Assembly: GCF_037338445.1 (NCBI RefSeq) | Contig: NZ_CP147838.1 | Location: forward strand, 1,488,001 to 1,552,000 | Reading direction: 5' to 3' | Origin: Salinibaculum sp. SYNS191 | GTDB taxonomy: Archaea; Halobacteriota; Halobacteria; Halobacteriales; Haloarculaceae | Length of the DNA: 64,000 nt | Shown here: piece after piece, positions 1 through 9,188 of the stretch | Layout of the letters: each line of letters starts with the position of its first letter | How positions within the stretch are numbered: the first letter of the stretch is position 1 | The notes under the pieces: generated by a model | Databases searched by the model: none | Seen by the model: the letters and a program-made list of their open reading frames with translations, nothing else | What the model was told of the DNA's origin: nothing | Translations under genes and position numbers: made by a program

Positions 1-717
1 CGAGCGCCGGTAGCCCTCGCCGCTGCCGACGTAGTACGCGAGGTGACCGCGCACCGCCGCCCGCGCCTCCGCCGGGTCCTCGCTGACCGCCGAGGGGACG
101 TAGGGGGCGGTCTCGATATCCGCGGGGTCCCGCCCGGACTCGCGGGCCGTCTCTGCGACCGTCTCGAAGGCCGCGCCGAGGTCGTCGAACGGGATGAGAT
201 GCGGGAGCCAGCCGTCGGCCGTCCGGCCGGTCGCTCGACGGTTCGCCGGCCCGAGCGCCGCGGCGTAGACCGGTACGTCCGCGCCGAGCGACGGAAAGTC
301 CGCGACCTCGAACATCTCTCCGTCGTAGGAAACTCTGCCCTCCGCGGTCAGGAACGCCTTCGCGAGTTCGACCGTCTCGTGGAGGCGCCGCGGCGGGTTC
401 TCGAAGGCCATCCCGTGGAGGTCCTCGACGACCTTCGGGGTGCTCGTCCCGACGCCGAGGCGGACCCGGTCGCCCGCAGCGTCGGCCAGCGTGGCCGCGG
501 CCTGCGCGAGCGTCGCGGGCGAGCGACCGTAGACGTTGACGATAGCGGTCCCGAGCGTCACCTCGTCGGTGACGGCAGCGGCACGGGTCAGCGCGACGAA
601 GGCATCCCGGCCCCAGAGTTCGGGCGTCCAGACGGAGTCGTAGCCGAGTGACTCCGCGCGTTCGGCGAAGGCAGCGACACCGCCGTCGTCCTCGGGGACG
701 AGCGCACCAGTTGGCAT
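1..717 (-). CDS. LLM-class F420-dependent oxidoreductase (3' part outside window)
   Basis: The 239 residues visible from the ATG at 717 follow the bacterial-luciferase-like TIM-barrel pattern of coenzyme F420-dependent oxidoreductases: an N-terminal strand and helix ending SLGYDSVWTPEL, then GTAIVNVYGRSP, and DRVRLGVGTSTPKV in the flavin/F420-binding part. Members transfer hydride between reduced F420 and varied substrates, and the substrate here cannot be read from sequence. Haloarchaea make F420, so the cofactor is plausible. The reading frame runs off the left edge, so the C-terminus is missing. No partner gene lies on the visible side; the next gene is an unrelated thioesterase on the same strand 50 bp away. 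Confidence 0.88.
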   Translation of the reverse strand, partial: MPTGALVPEDDGGVAAFAERAESLGYDSVWTPELWGRDAFVALTRAAAVTDEVTLGTAIVNVYGRSPATLAQAAATLADAAGDRVRLGVGTSTPKVVEDLHGMAFENPPRRLHETVELAKAFLTAEGRVSYDGEMFEVADFPSLGADVPVYAAALGPANRRATGRTADGWLPHLIPFDDLGAAFETVAETARESGRDPADIETAPYVPSAVSEDPAEARAAVRGHLAYYVGSGEGYRRS

Positions 718-768
718 GGGAGGACCGACGGCGGACGCGGTAAAAAAGCCGACGTGTCCCGCCTGGGG

Positions 769-1170
769 TCAGTTGCCCTGGTGTTCCTGGATGCGCTCGC
801 GCCAGGCGTCGGGCATCGGTCTGGGTTCGCGGGCCTCCGGGTCGAACGTGACCATCAGCGTCTCCGCCGTCGCGGCGACGTCGCCGTCGGCGTGGATTTC
901 GTACTCCAGCGGAATCGAGGAGGTACCGAGTTCGCCGGCGCGGACGGCGACGGTGACCTCCTCGCCCCAGTCGATGGGGCGCTCGAAGTCGATGTGGAGG
1001 TCGGCGACGACGGCCCCCGTCTCCATCAGCGGTTCGCCGATGACGTCCTCGATGAACTGGACGCGGGCCTGCTCCAGATACGTCGCGTAGACCGCGTTGT
1101 TCACGTGGCCCATCGCGTCGATGTCACGGAAGCGGACGGTGAGCGACACCTCGTACTCGAACTCGGACAT
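769..1170 (-). CDS. Acyl-CoA thioesterase, 4HBT hotdog family
   Basis: A 133-residue single hotdog domain. The signature RFRDIDAMGHVNNAVYATYL (residues about 14-33) is the catalytic motif of the YbgC/4-hydroxybenzoyl-CoA thioesterase family, with the conserved Asp, the GHVNN turn and an E-AR pair just after. Such enzymes hydrolyse acyl-CoA thioesters in the cytoplasm; chain length and substrate are not predictable. The start at 1170 gives MSEFEYEVSL, a normal family N-terminus. A longer reading of the frame to 1839 would run antisense through the lipoate ligase and is not believable. The gene is divergent from that ligase, with about 100 bp between them. Confidence 0.9.
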   Translation of the reverse strand: MSEFEYEVSLTVRFRDIDAMGHVNNAVYATYLEQARVQFIEDVIGEPLMETGAVVADLHIDFERPIDWGEEVTVAVRAGELGTSSIPLEYEIHADGDVAATAETLMVTFDPEAREPRPMPDAWRERIQEHQGN

Positions 1171-1269
1171 ACGAACGCTGTGGCTGCCGGACAGTTCCCT
1201 CTGTCGGATTCCCACGTAGGAACTTCGGCCGCCGCAACGGCTTTCCGACCCGGTTGCGTACGGCGGTGC

Positions 1270-2079
1270 ATGACCGACCTCGCCGAGGCGGAGTGGCGGC
1301 TCATCCGCGAGGAGACACGGCCGGGGCCGCTGAACATGGCGCTGGACGAGATCGCCGCCGAGACGGCCGCGGCGGGCGGTCCGCGAACCGTCCGGGTCTA
1401 CCGCTGGGAGCCGAGCACGCTCTCGCTGGGCTACCACCAGGACCCCGCGACCATCGACTGGGACTTCTGCGAGCGCGAGGGTATCACCGTCACCCGCCGT
1501 CCGACCGGCGGCGGGGCCATCTACCACGACAGCGACGGCGACATCTCCTACTCCGTCGTCGCCCCCGCCGAGGAACTCCCCGGGAACCTGATGGACAGCT
1601 ACGAACTCCTCTGCCAGCCACTGTTCGACGCCTTCGATGCGATGGGCGTGGACGCGGCCTTCGCCGAGAGCGAACAGCCGGCGATTCACGAGCCAGCGTG
1701 TTATCTGCGGGAGTTGCACCCCGCCCACGACGTGCTGGCCGGGGACGGCCGGAAGATAAGCGGCAACGCGCAGTACCGCCAGCGTGACAGCATCATCCAG
1801 CACGGCTCGGTGACCTACGCACGGACGACGGAGCGCCACCTGAACTGCTTCGCCGACCCGCCAGACAGTGATACCTTCGAAGGAAGGGTTACCTCCGTCC
1901 GCGAGCAGTCGGGCCTCGACCGACAGAGCGCCGTCGACACACTCGAAGCGGCCCTCGAGGAGTGGTCTGATGCCTACGAAGGAGAGTGGACCGAGTCGGA
2001 GCTCGACCGCGCCAGGGAGCGCGCCGAGCGCAAGTACGCCAGCGACGCGTGGACCCGCGAGCAGCGAGGACGAACGTAG
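1270..2079 (+). CDS. lplA: Lipoate-protein ligase A family protein
   Basis: 269 residues of the biotin/lipoate protein ligase fold. RRPTGGGAIYHDSDGDISYS (about residues 78-97) is the family's substrate-binding Gly-rich motif, and GRKISGNAQYRQRDSIIQHG carries the conserved lysine that contacts the lipoyl-AMP carboxylate. The enzyme attaches lipoate to E2 or GcvH-type domains of 2-oxoacid dehydrogenase and glycine cleavage complexes. I start at the ATG at 1270; the open frame upstream to 754 is antisense to the thioesterase. The last codons (TREQRG) recur in the same frame 60 bp downstream, past the stop, as part of a 20-bp direct repeat. Confidence 0.9.
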   Translation: MTDLAEAEWRLIREETRPGPLNMALDEIAAETAAAGGPRTVRVYRWEPSTLSLGYHQDPATIDWDFCEREGITVTRRPTGGGAIYHDSDGDISYSVVAPAEELPGNLMDSYELLCQPLFDAFDAMGVDAAFAESEQPAIHEPACYLRELHPAHDVLAGDGRKISGNAQYRQRDSIIQHGSVTYARTTERHLNCFADPPDSDTFEGRVTSVREQSGLDRQSAVDTLEAALEEWSDAYEGEWTESELDRARERAERKYASDAWTREQRGRT

Positions 2080-2131
2080 TGAGTCCTCGACAGGCGAGCG
2101 GGGAGTGAAACGACCCGCGAGCAGCGAGGAC
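2052..2131. repeat. 20-bp direct repeat at the end of lplA
   Basis: An identical 20-mer (GACCCGCGAG followed by CAGCGAGGAC) occurs at 2052-2071, inside the last codons of the ligase gene, and at 2112-2131, beyond its stop. The offset is exactly 60 bp, so both copies read TREQRG in the same frame. This looks like a short tandem duplication that now straddles the stop codon. No function is implied. Confidence 0.8.
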
Positions 2132-2200
2132 CCGACGGACGGGTAGCGAGCGGCCGGAGAACAACGAAGTTCCTATTGGGGCCCGGTCCGACTGGCCGGT

Positions 2201-3034
2201 ATGTCACTGCGAGTCGGCGCACACGCCTCCATCGCCGGGGGCGTCGACAACGCCATCGACGAGCAACGCGAGTACAGCGGCAACTGCGGCCAGATTTTCT
2301 CCCACTCCCCGCAGGTCTGGCAGGACCCGAACATCGGCGACGACGAGGCCGAGAAGTTCCGCGAGGGCGCGGCCGAGTACGACCTGGGACCCTGGGTCAT
2401 CCACTCCTCCTACCTCGTCAACCTCTGCACGCCGAAAGACGACCTCCGCGAGAAGTCCGTCGACTCGATGCAGAAGGAGGTCGACGCCGCCGCGAAACTC
2501 GACGTCGACTACGTCAACGTCCACCTGGGCGCTCACACCGGCGCGGGCGTCGACGGCGGCCTCGACAACGCCGCCAGCGCGCTGGACGAACTCGACGTGC
2601 CCGACGGCGTGACGGTCCTCATCGAGTCCGACGCCGGCAGCGGGACGAAGCTGGGTGGCGACTTCGAGCACCTCGCCACGGTCATGGAGCGTACCGACCA
2701 GGACCTGGAGGTCTGTCTCGACACCGCCCACATGTTCGCGGCGGGCTACGACCTCTCGACGCCGACGGCTGTCGACGAGACGCTGGCCGAGTTCGACGAC
2801 GTCGTCGGCGCGGACGACCTCGCCTGCGTCCACCTCAACGACTCCAAACACGAGTGCGGGACGAACAAGGACGAACACGCTCACGTCGGCGAGGGTCTCA
2901 TCGGCGCGGACGGCATGCGCGCGTTCGTCAACCACGACCTGATTCGCGACGTTCCGCTGGTGCTGGAGACGCCGACGGAGAACGGCAAGAGCTTCGCCTG
3001 GAACGTCGAGCGCGTGAAAGAACTGCGCGAGTAA
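2201..3034 (+). CDS. nfo: Endonuclease IV (AP endonuclease)
   Basis: 277 residues, the usual size for this TIM-barrel, trinuclear-zinc enzyme that nicks DNA 5' of abasic sites in base excision repair. The metal-ligand segments appear in order: [10 protein letters not shown] at the start, [75 protein letters not shown] and LETPTENG. The usual ENTAGQG is ESDAGSG here and DTCH is DTAH; the metal-binding Glu, Asp and His are kept. The start at 2201 matches the family N-terminus. It stands alone in its transcription unit. Confidence 0.96.
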   Translation: MSLRVGAHASIAGGVDNAIDEQREYSGNCGQIFSHSPQVWQDPNIGDDEAEKFREGAAEYDLGPWVIHSSYLVNLCTPKDDLREKSVDSMQKEVDAAAKLDVDYVNVHLGAHTGAGVDGGLDNAASALDELDVPDGVTVLIESDAGSGTKLGGDFEHLATVMERTDQDLEVCLDTAHMFAAGYDLSTPTAVDETLAEFDDVVGADDLACVHLNDSKHECGTNKDEHAHVGEGLIGADGMRAFVNHDLIRDVPLVLETPTENGKSFAWNVERVKELRE

Positions 3035-3146
3035 CGACAGGTTCGGTCCACCGGGAGTCCGCCACAGTGCGGGCGGCCGAGATATGCTTCTGACCCGCAC
3101 AGTTCCCCCCGCGTGTACCCGGTCACCGCCAGAGCGAGGGCTTTAG

Positions 3147-3157
3147 TTACCGTCTCC
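3147..3157 (+). promoter_or_regulatory. TATA-like box before methyltransferase
   Basis: CTTTAGTTAC centres near 3149-3150, about 20 nt before the GTG at 3170, in otherwise GC-rich sequence. It supports a leaderless start at that GTG rather than at the upstream ATG at 3113, which would lie before the box. Confidence 0.5.
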
Positions 3158-3169
3158 GCTACGGCAGGT

Positions 3170-3958
3170 GTGCGCCAGTTCACCGCCGAGTACCTCGACG
3201 CGACCCGCGAGGGGATGTGGGAGGACTCCAGGGCGGCGCTCGCCCCGCTCGAACTGGGAGCGTGCGAGCGGGTGCTGGACGTCGGTGCCGGGACGGGCGA
3301 GTTGACCCGCGTCCTCCGCGAGGAATCGCCCGGCCAGGTCGTCGCGCTCGACGCCGACGCCGGCCTGCTCGCCGAGGTCACGGACCCGCGGGTCCGCGGC
3401 GACGCGACGCGCCTGCCCTTCCCGGACGACGCCTTCGACCTCGTGGTCTGTCAGGCCCTGCTGGTGAACCTCCCCGACCCGGCGGCGGCGGTCCGGGAGT
3501 TCGCCCGCGTCTCGCGGGACCGCGTGGCGGCAATCGAGCCGGACAACAGCGCCGTCACCATCGAGTCCACGGTCGAAGCGGAGGCCCCGCTGGCCCGGCG
3601 CGCGCGGGGCTCGTACCTGGACGGAGTCGAAACAAACGCCGCGCTCGGGGCTGCCCGGGAACTCTTTGCCGACGCGGGACTGGCCGACGTGACGGTGCGC
3701 TCGTACGACCACGAGCGGACCATCGAGCCGCCGTACACGGAGACGGCGCTGACCGCCGCCAGGCGCAAGGCCAGCGGCGAGGGCCTGGGCAGCGACCGGG
3801 AGACGATGCTCGCCGGCGAGACGACACCCGAGGAGTTCGACGCGCTCCGCCAGGAGTGGCGCGCGATGGGACGGACGGTCATCGAACAGATGCAGGCCGG
3901 CGAGTATCGACAGCGCGAGGTCGTCCCCTTCTACGTCACCGTCGGCACAGTCGAGTGA
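3170..3958 (+). CDS. Class I SAM-dependent methyltransferase
   Basis: 262 residues from the GTG at 3170. Motif I of the Rossmann methyltransferase fold is VLDVGAGTGELTRVL (about residues 36-50), followed by an acidic strand end (VVALDADAGLL), DATRLPFPDDAFDLVVC and LVNLPDPAAAVREFARV, the pattern of the Methyltransf_11/UbiE-like group. The C-terminal third is a less conserved helical substrate cap. The acceptor is unknown. The open frame extends upstream to an ATG at 3113, but those residues do not look like family sequence and would precede the TATA-like box. The stop abuts the convergent cysteine synthase stop with one base between. Confidence 0.85.
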   Translation: MRQFTAEYLDATREGMWEDSRAALAPLELGACERVLDVGAGTGELTRVLREESPGQVVALDADAGLLAEVTDPRVRGDATRLPFPDDAFDLVVCQALLVNLPDPAAAVREFARVSRDRVAAIEPDNSAVTIESTVEAEAPLARRARGSYLDGVETNAALGAARELFADAGLADVTVRSYDHERTIEPPYTETALTAARRKASGEGLGSDRETMLAGETTPEEFDALRQEWRAMGRTVIEQMQAGEYRQREVVPFYVTVGTVE

Positions 3959-3959
3959 G

Positions 3960-4952
3960 TTAGTCGGCCGATTGCGGCGGGGTCTCCTTCGTCAGGTCGG
4001 CCGCGAGTTGCTCCGGGTCGGTCTCCGCGACGTGCGTTACTGCGGTGGCCTCGTAGAGGTCCGTCGAGAGGTAGCGCTCGCCGAAGTCCGGCACGATGGC
4101 GACCACGAGGTCGTCGGGGTTGTCCGCGGCGACCTGCCGACCCGCCTCCACGGCGGCACCGGCGGAGATGCCGGCGAGCACGCCCTCCCCCTCCGCGAGT
4201 TCCCGCGACCGCTCGACGGCCGTCTCGCGGGGGACTGGGATTGCGTCGTCCAGCAGGTCCGTCCGCAGAATGTCCGGGACGAACCCCGCACCGATGCCCT
4301 GCAGCGAGTGCGAGCCGGGTTCCTCACCGGAGAGGACCGCCGAGTTCGCCGGTTCGACCGCGATGGAGCGGACGTTCGCACCGACGTCCTCCTTGAGGTA
4401 CTCCGAGACGCCGGTGATGGTGCCGCCGGTGCCGACGCCCGCGACGACGGCGTCAACCTCGCCGTCGGTGGCCTCCCAGATTTCGGGGCCGGTCGTCTCG
4501 CGGTGGATGGCGGGGTTGGCCGCGTTCTGGAACTGCTGGGGGACGAAGCTGTCGTCCAGTTCGTCGGCGAGCGCGTCGGCGTACTCGATGGCACCGTCCA
4601 TGCCGTCGTCGCCGTCGGTGAGGACCACCTCGGCACCGAGCGCCGAGAGCAGCGTCCGCCGCTCCTCGCTCATCGAGTCCGGCATCACGAGCACCATGTC
4701 GTACCCGCGGGCGGCGCTGGCGGCCGCCAGGCCGATGCCGGTGTTGCCACTGGTCGGTTCGACGATGGTGGTGTCCTCGTCGACCCACCCCTGTTCTTCC
4801 GCGTGGTCCAGCATCGCCGTCCCGATGCGGTCCTTCACCGAGTTGGCGGGATTGAAGAACTCCAGTTTCCCGACGAGGTTGGGCGCGAAGGTGTCCAGTC
4901 GGACGAGCGGTGTGTCGCCGATGAGGTCTGTCACGTCGTCGGCTATCGTCAT
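3960..4952 (-). CDS. cysK: Cysteine synthase (O-acetylserine sulfhydrylase family)
   Basis: 330 residues of a fold-type II PLP enzyme. [11 protein letters not shown] contains the PLP lysine (Lys40), [10 protein letters not shown] is the substrate-binding loop, and [14 protein letters not shown] binds the PLP phosphate. It makes cysteine from O-acetylserine (or a related activated serine) and sulfide. The ATG at 4952 ([19 protein letters not shown]) is the family start; the open frame runs 66 codons further upstream, across the divergent deaminase promoter, and is rejected. The final residues after [10 protein letters not shown] form a typical short haloarchaeal tail. A cystathionine beta-synthase-like role cannot be excluded. 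Confidence 0.94.
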   Translation of the reverse strand: MTIADDVTDLIGDTPLVRLDTFAPNLVGKLEFFNPANSVKDRIGTAMLDHAEEQGWVDEDTTIVEPTSGNTGIGLAAASAARGYDMVLVMPDSMSEERRTLLSALGAEVVLTDGDDGMDGAIEYADALADELDDSFVPQQFQNAANPAIHRETTGPEIWEATDGEVDAVVAGVGTGGTITGVSEYLKEDVGANVRSIAVEPANSAVLSGEEPGSHSLQGIGAGFVPDILRTDLLDDAIPVPRETAVERSRELAEGEGVLAGISAGAAVEAGRQVAADNPDDLVVAIVPDFGERYLSTDLYEATAVTHVAETDPEQLAADLTKETPPQSAD

Positions 4953-5053
4953 CGCGGAGGTCTTGACGATTCCCCCGGAAGCGAGCTTTCCCGTCCTGTC
5001 GTGGGCCTTTTTGACACCAGAAAGTTTTGACCGCTCGGTCCGAACCGGGCCGT

Positions 5054-5518
5054 GTGACAGCCACTCCCTTCGACCAGTTCGACCACGACTCGCACATGGA
5101 CCGCGCCATCGAACTCGGCCGCGAGGCCGCCGCCCGCGGCGACCGGCCATTCGGGTCGGTGCTCGTCCGCGACGACGCCGTCGTCATGGAGGCGTCCAAC
5201 CGCGTCGTGACCGAGGACGACGTCCGCCGGCACCCGGAACTGCACCTGGCCCACCGGGCGAGACGCGAGTGGGAGCCCGAAGCCCGCGCGGAGACGGTGA
5301 TGTACACGAGCACCGAGCCGTGTCCGATGTGCGCCGGCGGCATCCGCCACGCCGGCCTCGGCCGGGTCGTCTACAGCGTCGGCGCGGACGAACTCCGGGA
5401 GTTCACCGGCGGGACCGTGTCGGTCCGCGCGGCCGAGATTCTCGACGGCGTGGCCGACGTGGTGGGTGGCGTCAGAAACGAAGCGGGCCGGGACCTCCAC
5501 GCGGAGTTCTGGAAGTGA
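5054..5518 (+). CDS. Nucleoside/base deaminase, CMP/dCMP deaminase-like zinc family
   Basis: 154 residues from the GTG at 5054. The zinc site is [10 protein letters not shown] plus [15 protein letters not shown], and [11 protein letters not shown] is the first strand pair of the family. The proton-shuttle motif is normally H-A/V-E; here it is H-P-E, keeping the zinc-binding His and catalytic Glu. Overall order and size fit guanine/cytosine deaminase and TadA-like proteins. Archaea lack bacterial-type A34 editing by TadA, so a free nucleobase or nucleoside substrate is more likely, but it cannot be named. The gene is divergent from cysK; an ATG at 5096 is a possible shorter start. Confidence 0.85.
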   Translation: MTATPFDQFDHDSHMDRAIELGREAAARGDRPFGSVLVRDDAVVMEASNRVVTEDDVRRHPELHLAHRARREWEPEARAETVMYTSTEPCPMCAGGIRHAGLGRVVYSVGADELREFTGGTVSVRAAEILDGVADVVGGVRNEAGRDLHAEFWK

Positions 5519-5519
5519 G

Positions 5520-6173
5520 TCAGACCACGTCACCGCGGACGGACGCGCCGTCCTGTTGCTCGCGGTACTGCTGGATGGTCTCTGCGGCGGTCTCGGCCTC
5601 GCCCTCGTCGACGCCGAGCATCTCCAGCGCGCCCGAAAGCGTGGGGAAGACGTACTCGCCGGTCCGGAGTTTCTCGAAGGCCTCCTCGGAGCGCTGGCCC
5701 TCCAGCCAGAGGCAGGCCCCGCGTGGGTCCAGAATCTCGCGGTAGTTCTCGCGGGCCATCGCGCCCTTCAACCGCTGGGTGACGTTGTCCTCGAAGGAGG
5801 CGTTGCAGACCTCCAGGTGGATGGGTTCGTCCTCGTCGACCAGGTGCGCAGCCAGGCACTGCTCTGGGGCGGCGTGGCCGTTGCTGTTGGCCCGCAGGTG
5901 CTCGGTGTGTTCGTCGGCCCAGGCGGCGCGAACGGTCTTGCCGACGCCCTCGACGCCGTGGGAGTCGACGAAGTCGCTCTCGCGGTCGGCGTCGCCGTGA
6001 AAGAGCAGGTCCTTCGTGAGGTAGACGTCGATGCGCTCGACGGGGTCGAGACCCAGCGCGACGTCGCCGAAGACCCACACCTCCCGGACGGGCACGGGCA
6101 TCGTCTCCTCGGCGACGGTGTCGACGAGTTCCGCCACGCGGTCGACGGCTCGTTCGCGGGCCCAGTCGGTCAT
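5520..6173 (-). CDS. Conserved haloarchaeal protein, function unknown
   Basis: 217 residues, soluble and acidic, without signal or membrane segments. It begins MTDWARERAVDRVAELVDTV and contains VREVWVFGDVALGLDPVERIDVYLTKD, which resembles the strand-turn layout of nucleotidyltransferase-like or small alpha/beta domains, but no catalytic motif is certain. Conserved-looking Cys/His (HLVDEDEPIHLEVCNASF) lie mid-protein. I recognise the sequence style as a protein kept across haloarchaea but assign no function. It converges on the deaminase with one base between stops. Confidence 0.75.
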   Translation of the reverse strand: MTDWARERAVDRVAELVDTVAEETMPVPVREVWVFGDVALGLDPVERIDVYLTKDLLFHGDADRESDFVDSHGVEGVGKTVRAAWADEHTEHLRANSNGHAAPEQCLAAHLVDEDEPIHLEVCNASFEDNVTQRLKGAMARENYREILDPRGACLWLEGQRSEEAFEKLRTGEYVFPTLSGALEMLGVDEGEAETAAETIQQYREQQDGASVRGDVV

Positions 6174-6207
6174 TGGACGCTATTGGACGCGAACGTGCAA
6201 AATCGTT

Positions 6208-6531
6208 TCACTTCCCGGCGCGGTGCCACTCGGCCGACGCATCGAGGTCCGCACAGGCCTGGTTGGCCTCTGTTTTGGTCGTTCCGACGTAGCGCTCGCG
6301 GCCGGCGGGCGAGCGGTGGCGCAGGACGGCCGTCTCCGCGGTGACCTCGTAGACGGCGACGTGCCGCGGGGAGGCGTCGTGTTCCCACCGGGCAACCAGC
6401 GTCGCCCGGTCGTCCTCGCGGGTCACGCGCTCGCCGAGCATCCAGCTCAGCGCGTTCGCCGTCTCCAGTTCGACCGGGACGACGTTCGAGAATCCGGACC
6501 CTGTCCCTGAATGCCCACCGTGGCTCGACAT
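6208..6531 (-). CDS. Small conserved haloarchaeal protein, unknown function
   Basis: 107 residues from the ATG at 6531 (MSSHGGHSGTGSGFSNVVPV). The core, ETANALSWMLGERV to AVYEVTAETAVLRH, suggests a small alpha+beta domain with no recognisable catalytic residues. A CTTATGAG box about 28 nt upstream on this strand supports a leaderless start at 6531; the frame could be extended nine codons to 6558, but that ATG lies inside the box. It is divergent from ncsA. Confidence 0.65.
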   Translation of the reverse strand: MSSHGGHSGTGSGFSNVVPVELETANALSWMLGERVTREDDRATLVARWEHDASPRHVAVYEVTAETAVLRHRSPAGRERYVGTTKTEANQACADLDASAEWHRAGK

Positions 6532-6621
6532 ATCCCACAACTGTCGGGCGATTCTCATAAGTCGGTCGGTTGGCGGCTGGAGTCGAAACGGTCAACCCCG
6601 ACGCGGCGCTACGCGGGGGCA

Positions 6622-7599
6622 ATGGACTGCGACAAGTGCGACGAGTCCGCGGTGATGCACGCCGCCTACTCGGGGCTGCACCTCTGTGAGGAGCACTTCT
6701 GTCGCTCGGTCGAACGCCGCGTCCGCAAGCGCATCCGCGACGACAACCTCCTGCCGGACGAGACGACGCCAGAGGACCCCGAGACGTGGGTCGTCGGGCT
6801 CTCCGGCGGGAAAGACAGCGTGGTACTCACGGAGATTCTGGCGGAGACCTTCGGCGCGGACCCGCGCGTCGAACTCGTCGCGCTGTCGATTCACGAGGGC
6901 ATCGAGGGCTACCGCGACGAGAGCTTAGAGGCCTGCCGGGAACTCACCGCCGACCTCGACATCCGTCACGAGGTCGTCACCTACGACGACGAGTTCGACG
7001 TCCGCATGGACGAGGTGGTCGAGGACGACCCGCACGACATGTCAGCCTGCGCATACTGTGGGGTGTTCCGCCGGGACGTGCTGTCCCGCTACGCCGACGA
7101 GCTCGGCGCTGACAAACTTCTGACTGGTCACAATCTCGATGACGAGGCCGAAACCGCGCTGATGAATTTTCTGGAGGGCGATATCACGCAGATGGCAAGT
7201 CACTTCGACGCCAGTCTCGGCCCGTTCGAGGGGGCCGAGGATGGCCGCACCCGCGGGGACAGCGAGGCGTTCGTCCCGCGGGGGAAGCCACTCCGGGACG
7301 TCCCCGAGAAGGAGGTCGCACTCTACGCGCACCTCCGCGACCTGCCCGCGCACATCACCGAGTGTCCCCACGCCGACGAAGCGTACCGCGGGGAGATTCA
7401 GGAGTTGCTCTACGAACTGGAAGAGAACCATCCCGGGACGCGCCACTCCATCATGGCCGGCTACGAGGAACTGGCCGGCATGGCCGCTGCCGAACACCGC
7501 GGCGAGGGCCAGGAGGAGTACCGCGAGTGCGAGCGCTGTGGCGGCCCCACCCGGCGGGAGGTCTGCCGGAAGTGCAGCCTGCTGGACGCGCTCGCCTAG
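6622..7599 (+). CDS. ncsA: tRNA 2-thiolation protein NcsA (TtuA/Ncs6 family)
   Basis: 325 residues with all family parts: an N-terminal zinc finger (CDKCDESAVM, then LCEEHFC), the PP-loop GLSGGKDSVVLTE at about residues 59-71 that adenylates tRNA, a central CAYCGVFRRDVL cysteine pair, LLTGHNLDDEAETALMNFL, and a C-terminal zinc ribbon (CERCGG to CRKC). The family adds the 2-thio group to wobble uridine of Lys/Glu/Gln tRNAs. In Haloferax the homologue works with the ubiquitin-like SAMP2 and UbaA as sulfur donors; that is family knowledge, not visible here. Its stop codon overlaps the convergent gene's stop (shared CTAG). Confidence 0.95.
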   Translation: MDCDKCDESAVMHAAYSGLHLCEEHFCRSVERRVRKRIRDDNLLPDETTPEDPETWVVGLSGGKDSVVLTEILAETFGADPRVELVALSIHEGIEGYRDESLEACRELTADLDIRHEVVTYDDEFDVRMDEVVEDDPHDMSACAYCGVFRRDVLSRYADELGADKLLTGHNLDDEAETALMNFLEGDITQMASHFDASLGPFEGAEDGRTRGDSEAFVPRGKPLRDVPEKEVALYAHLRDLPAHITECPHADEAYRGEIQELLYELEENHPGTRHSIMAGYEELAGMAAAEHRGEGQEEYRECERCGGPTRREVCRKCSLLDALA

Positions 7600-7904
7600 A
7601 ACAGGAAGAGGCCGATAGCCGCGAGCAGGCCGGCGATACCGAGGAACACGCCCGCCAGTCCGTAGGCGTCGCCGACGTCCGCCCGCGAGTCGAGATAGAA
7701 CCCGGTGAGAAGCATCAGAACGCTCACGCCGAAGACAGCGAGGGGGAGCGTGCTGATTCCCCGGGCGTGTCCGGTGTGGGCGAGCGCAGTAGCCGGGACT
7801 GTGGCGACGGCGACGAGACCGGCCGCGAGCGAGAGAAGTCGCCGGCGCAGACGGTCCCGCGGTCGGCGAGAACGCTCGGGAGGGTGGCGGCGCTCACTCA
7901 CCAT
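7596..7904 (-). CDS. Small three-helix membrane protein, unknown
   Basis: 102 residues: a basic N-terminus (RRHPPERSRRPRDRLRRR), a hydrophobic stretch LLSLAAGLVAVATVPATALA, then two membrane helices around LPLAVFGVSVLMLLTGFYLD and GLAGVFLGIAGLLAAIGLFLF. The first could be a cleaved signal (ALA-H). No motif indicates function. Its stop overlaps that of ncsA tail to tail, so the two 3' ends share DNA. Confidence 0.65.
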   Translation of the reverse strand: MVSERRHPPERSRRPRDRLRRRLLSLAAGLVAVATVPATALAHTGHARGISTLPLAVFGVSVLMLLTGFYLDSRADVGDAYGLAGVFLGIAGLLAAIGLFLF

Positions 7905-8001
7905 ACCGACGGGTCGGCCACCGGGTTAATGAGTGTTACACACTGCGGCCGAGAAAGCGCGACGCGAGTGGTTCACCCCGAGGGGGAGTCGACCGAGGAC
8001 C

Positions 8002-9186
8002 TCAGTCGGTCCGGACGACGTCGAGGCCGTTGTTCTGTTCGACCTGGCGCTGGCCGCCGTCGGTCTCGCCGAACTCGCGGCCGTCCTGCTGGAAGTTGTC
8101 GGCCGCGTCGAACGACGACGTGTCGTCGACACCCTCAATGGCCTGCCGGGACTTGTTGGCCTGCTTCTGGGTGGTCGGACCGAGGACCTGGGCGCTCTGG
8201 ACGCCGGTCATGATGGCCATGACGCGGACCTTGCCCTTGTACTCCTGCTGGATGCGCGCGCCCCAGATGACGTTGGCGTCGGCCTCCAGCCGGTCGGTGA
8301 TGTTCTGGGCGATGCCCTCGGCCTCCTGCAGCGTGAGGTCGGGGCCGCCGGTGATGTGCACCAGGCCGCCGCTTGCGCCGCGGTAGTCCACGTCCAGCAG
8401 CGGATGGTTCATCGCGTCCTTGACCACCTCCTCGGTCTTGTTCTTGTCCTGTGTCTCGCCGACGAGCATCACCGCGACCCCGCCCTGGTTCATGATGGAA
8501 GTCATGTCGGCGTAGTCGAGGTTGATGAGCGACGGCTGGGTGATGGTCTCGGAGATGCCCTTGACGGTCTCGGCGATGATCTGGTCCATGACCGAGAAGG
8601 CCTTGCCGATGGGCAGGTTCGGGACGTAATCGAGCAGGCGGTTGTTGTCCAGCACGATGATGGAGTCGGCCTCGTCGCGGAGGCGCTCCAGTCCCTCTTC
8701 CGCTTTCACCGTGCGCGCGCGCTCGACGTTGAACGGTGTCGAGACCATGCCCACGACGATGGCACCCTGTTCTTTGGCGATCTTCGAGACGACGGGTGCG
8801 GCACCGGTACCGGTCCCGCCGCCCATGCCAGCAGTCACGAAGACGAGGTCTGCGTCACCGAGTACCTCCTTGATGGTCCCCTGGGCCATCTCCGTCGCGC
8901 GCTCGCCCATCGAGGGGTCGCCGCCCGCGCCGAGCCCGTTGGTGAGGGACTTGCCGACCAGAATCTTCGTGTCGGCCTCGATCATCTTGAGGTGCTGTTT
9001 GTCGGTGTTGATTGCGATGGTCTCCGCACCGTCGACGCCGATGTTGTACAGGCGGTTGACGGTGTTGTTGCCTGCGCCACCGCAGCCGATGATGACGATG
9101 CGCGGGTCACCGAACCCGTCGACGTCGTCCATCTGCTTTTGCTCTTCTTCGTCGCGCTGGAGGGCCTCGTTGACGATATCCTGCAT
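8002..9186 (-). CDS. ftsZ2: Cell division protein FtsZ (FtsZ2-type by context)
   Basis: 394 residues of the tubulin/FtsZ GTPase. [15 protein letters not shown] begins the nucleotide fold, [14 protein letters not shown] (near residue 120) is the tubulin signature, [11 protein letters not shown] follows, and [15 protein letters not shown] is the T7 catalytic loop used by the next subunit. The C-terminal tail after [10 protein letters not shown] is acidic, Gln/Asn-rich and disordered. It polymerises at mid-cell for division. I call the FtsZ2 paralogue because haloarchaeal cdrS is known to be co-transcribed with ftsZ2; sequence alone does not fully separate FtsZ1 from FtsZ2. The gene starts 2 nt after cdrS ends. 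Confidence 0.95.
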   Translation of the reverse strand: MQDIVNEALQRDEEEQKQMDDVDGFGDPRIVIIGCGGAGNNTVNRLYNIGVDGAETIAINTDKQHLKMIEADTKILVGKSLTNGLGAGGDPSMGERATEMAQGTIKEVLGDADLVFVTAGMGGGTGTGAAPVVSKIAKEQGAIVVGMVSTPFNVERARTVKAEEGLERLRDEADSIIVLDNNRLLDYVPNLPIGKAFSVMDQIIAETVKGISETITQPSLINLDYADMTSIMNQGGVAVMLVGETQDKNKTEEVVKDAMNHPLLDVDYRGASGGLVHITGGPDLTLQEAEGIAQNITDRLEADANVIWGARIQQEYKGKVRVMAIMTGVQSAQVLGPTTQKQANKSRQAIEGVDDTSSFDAADNFQQDGREFGETDGGQRQVEQNNGLDVVRTD

Positions 9187-9188
9187 CG

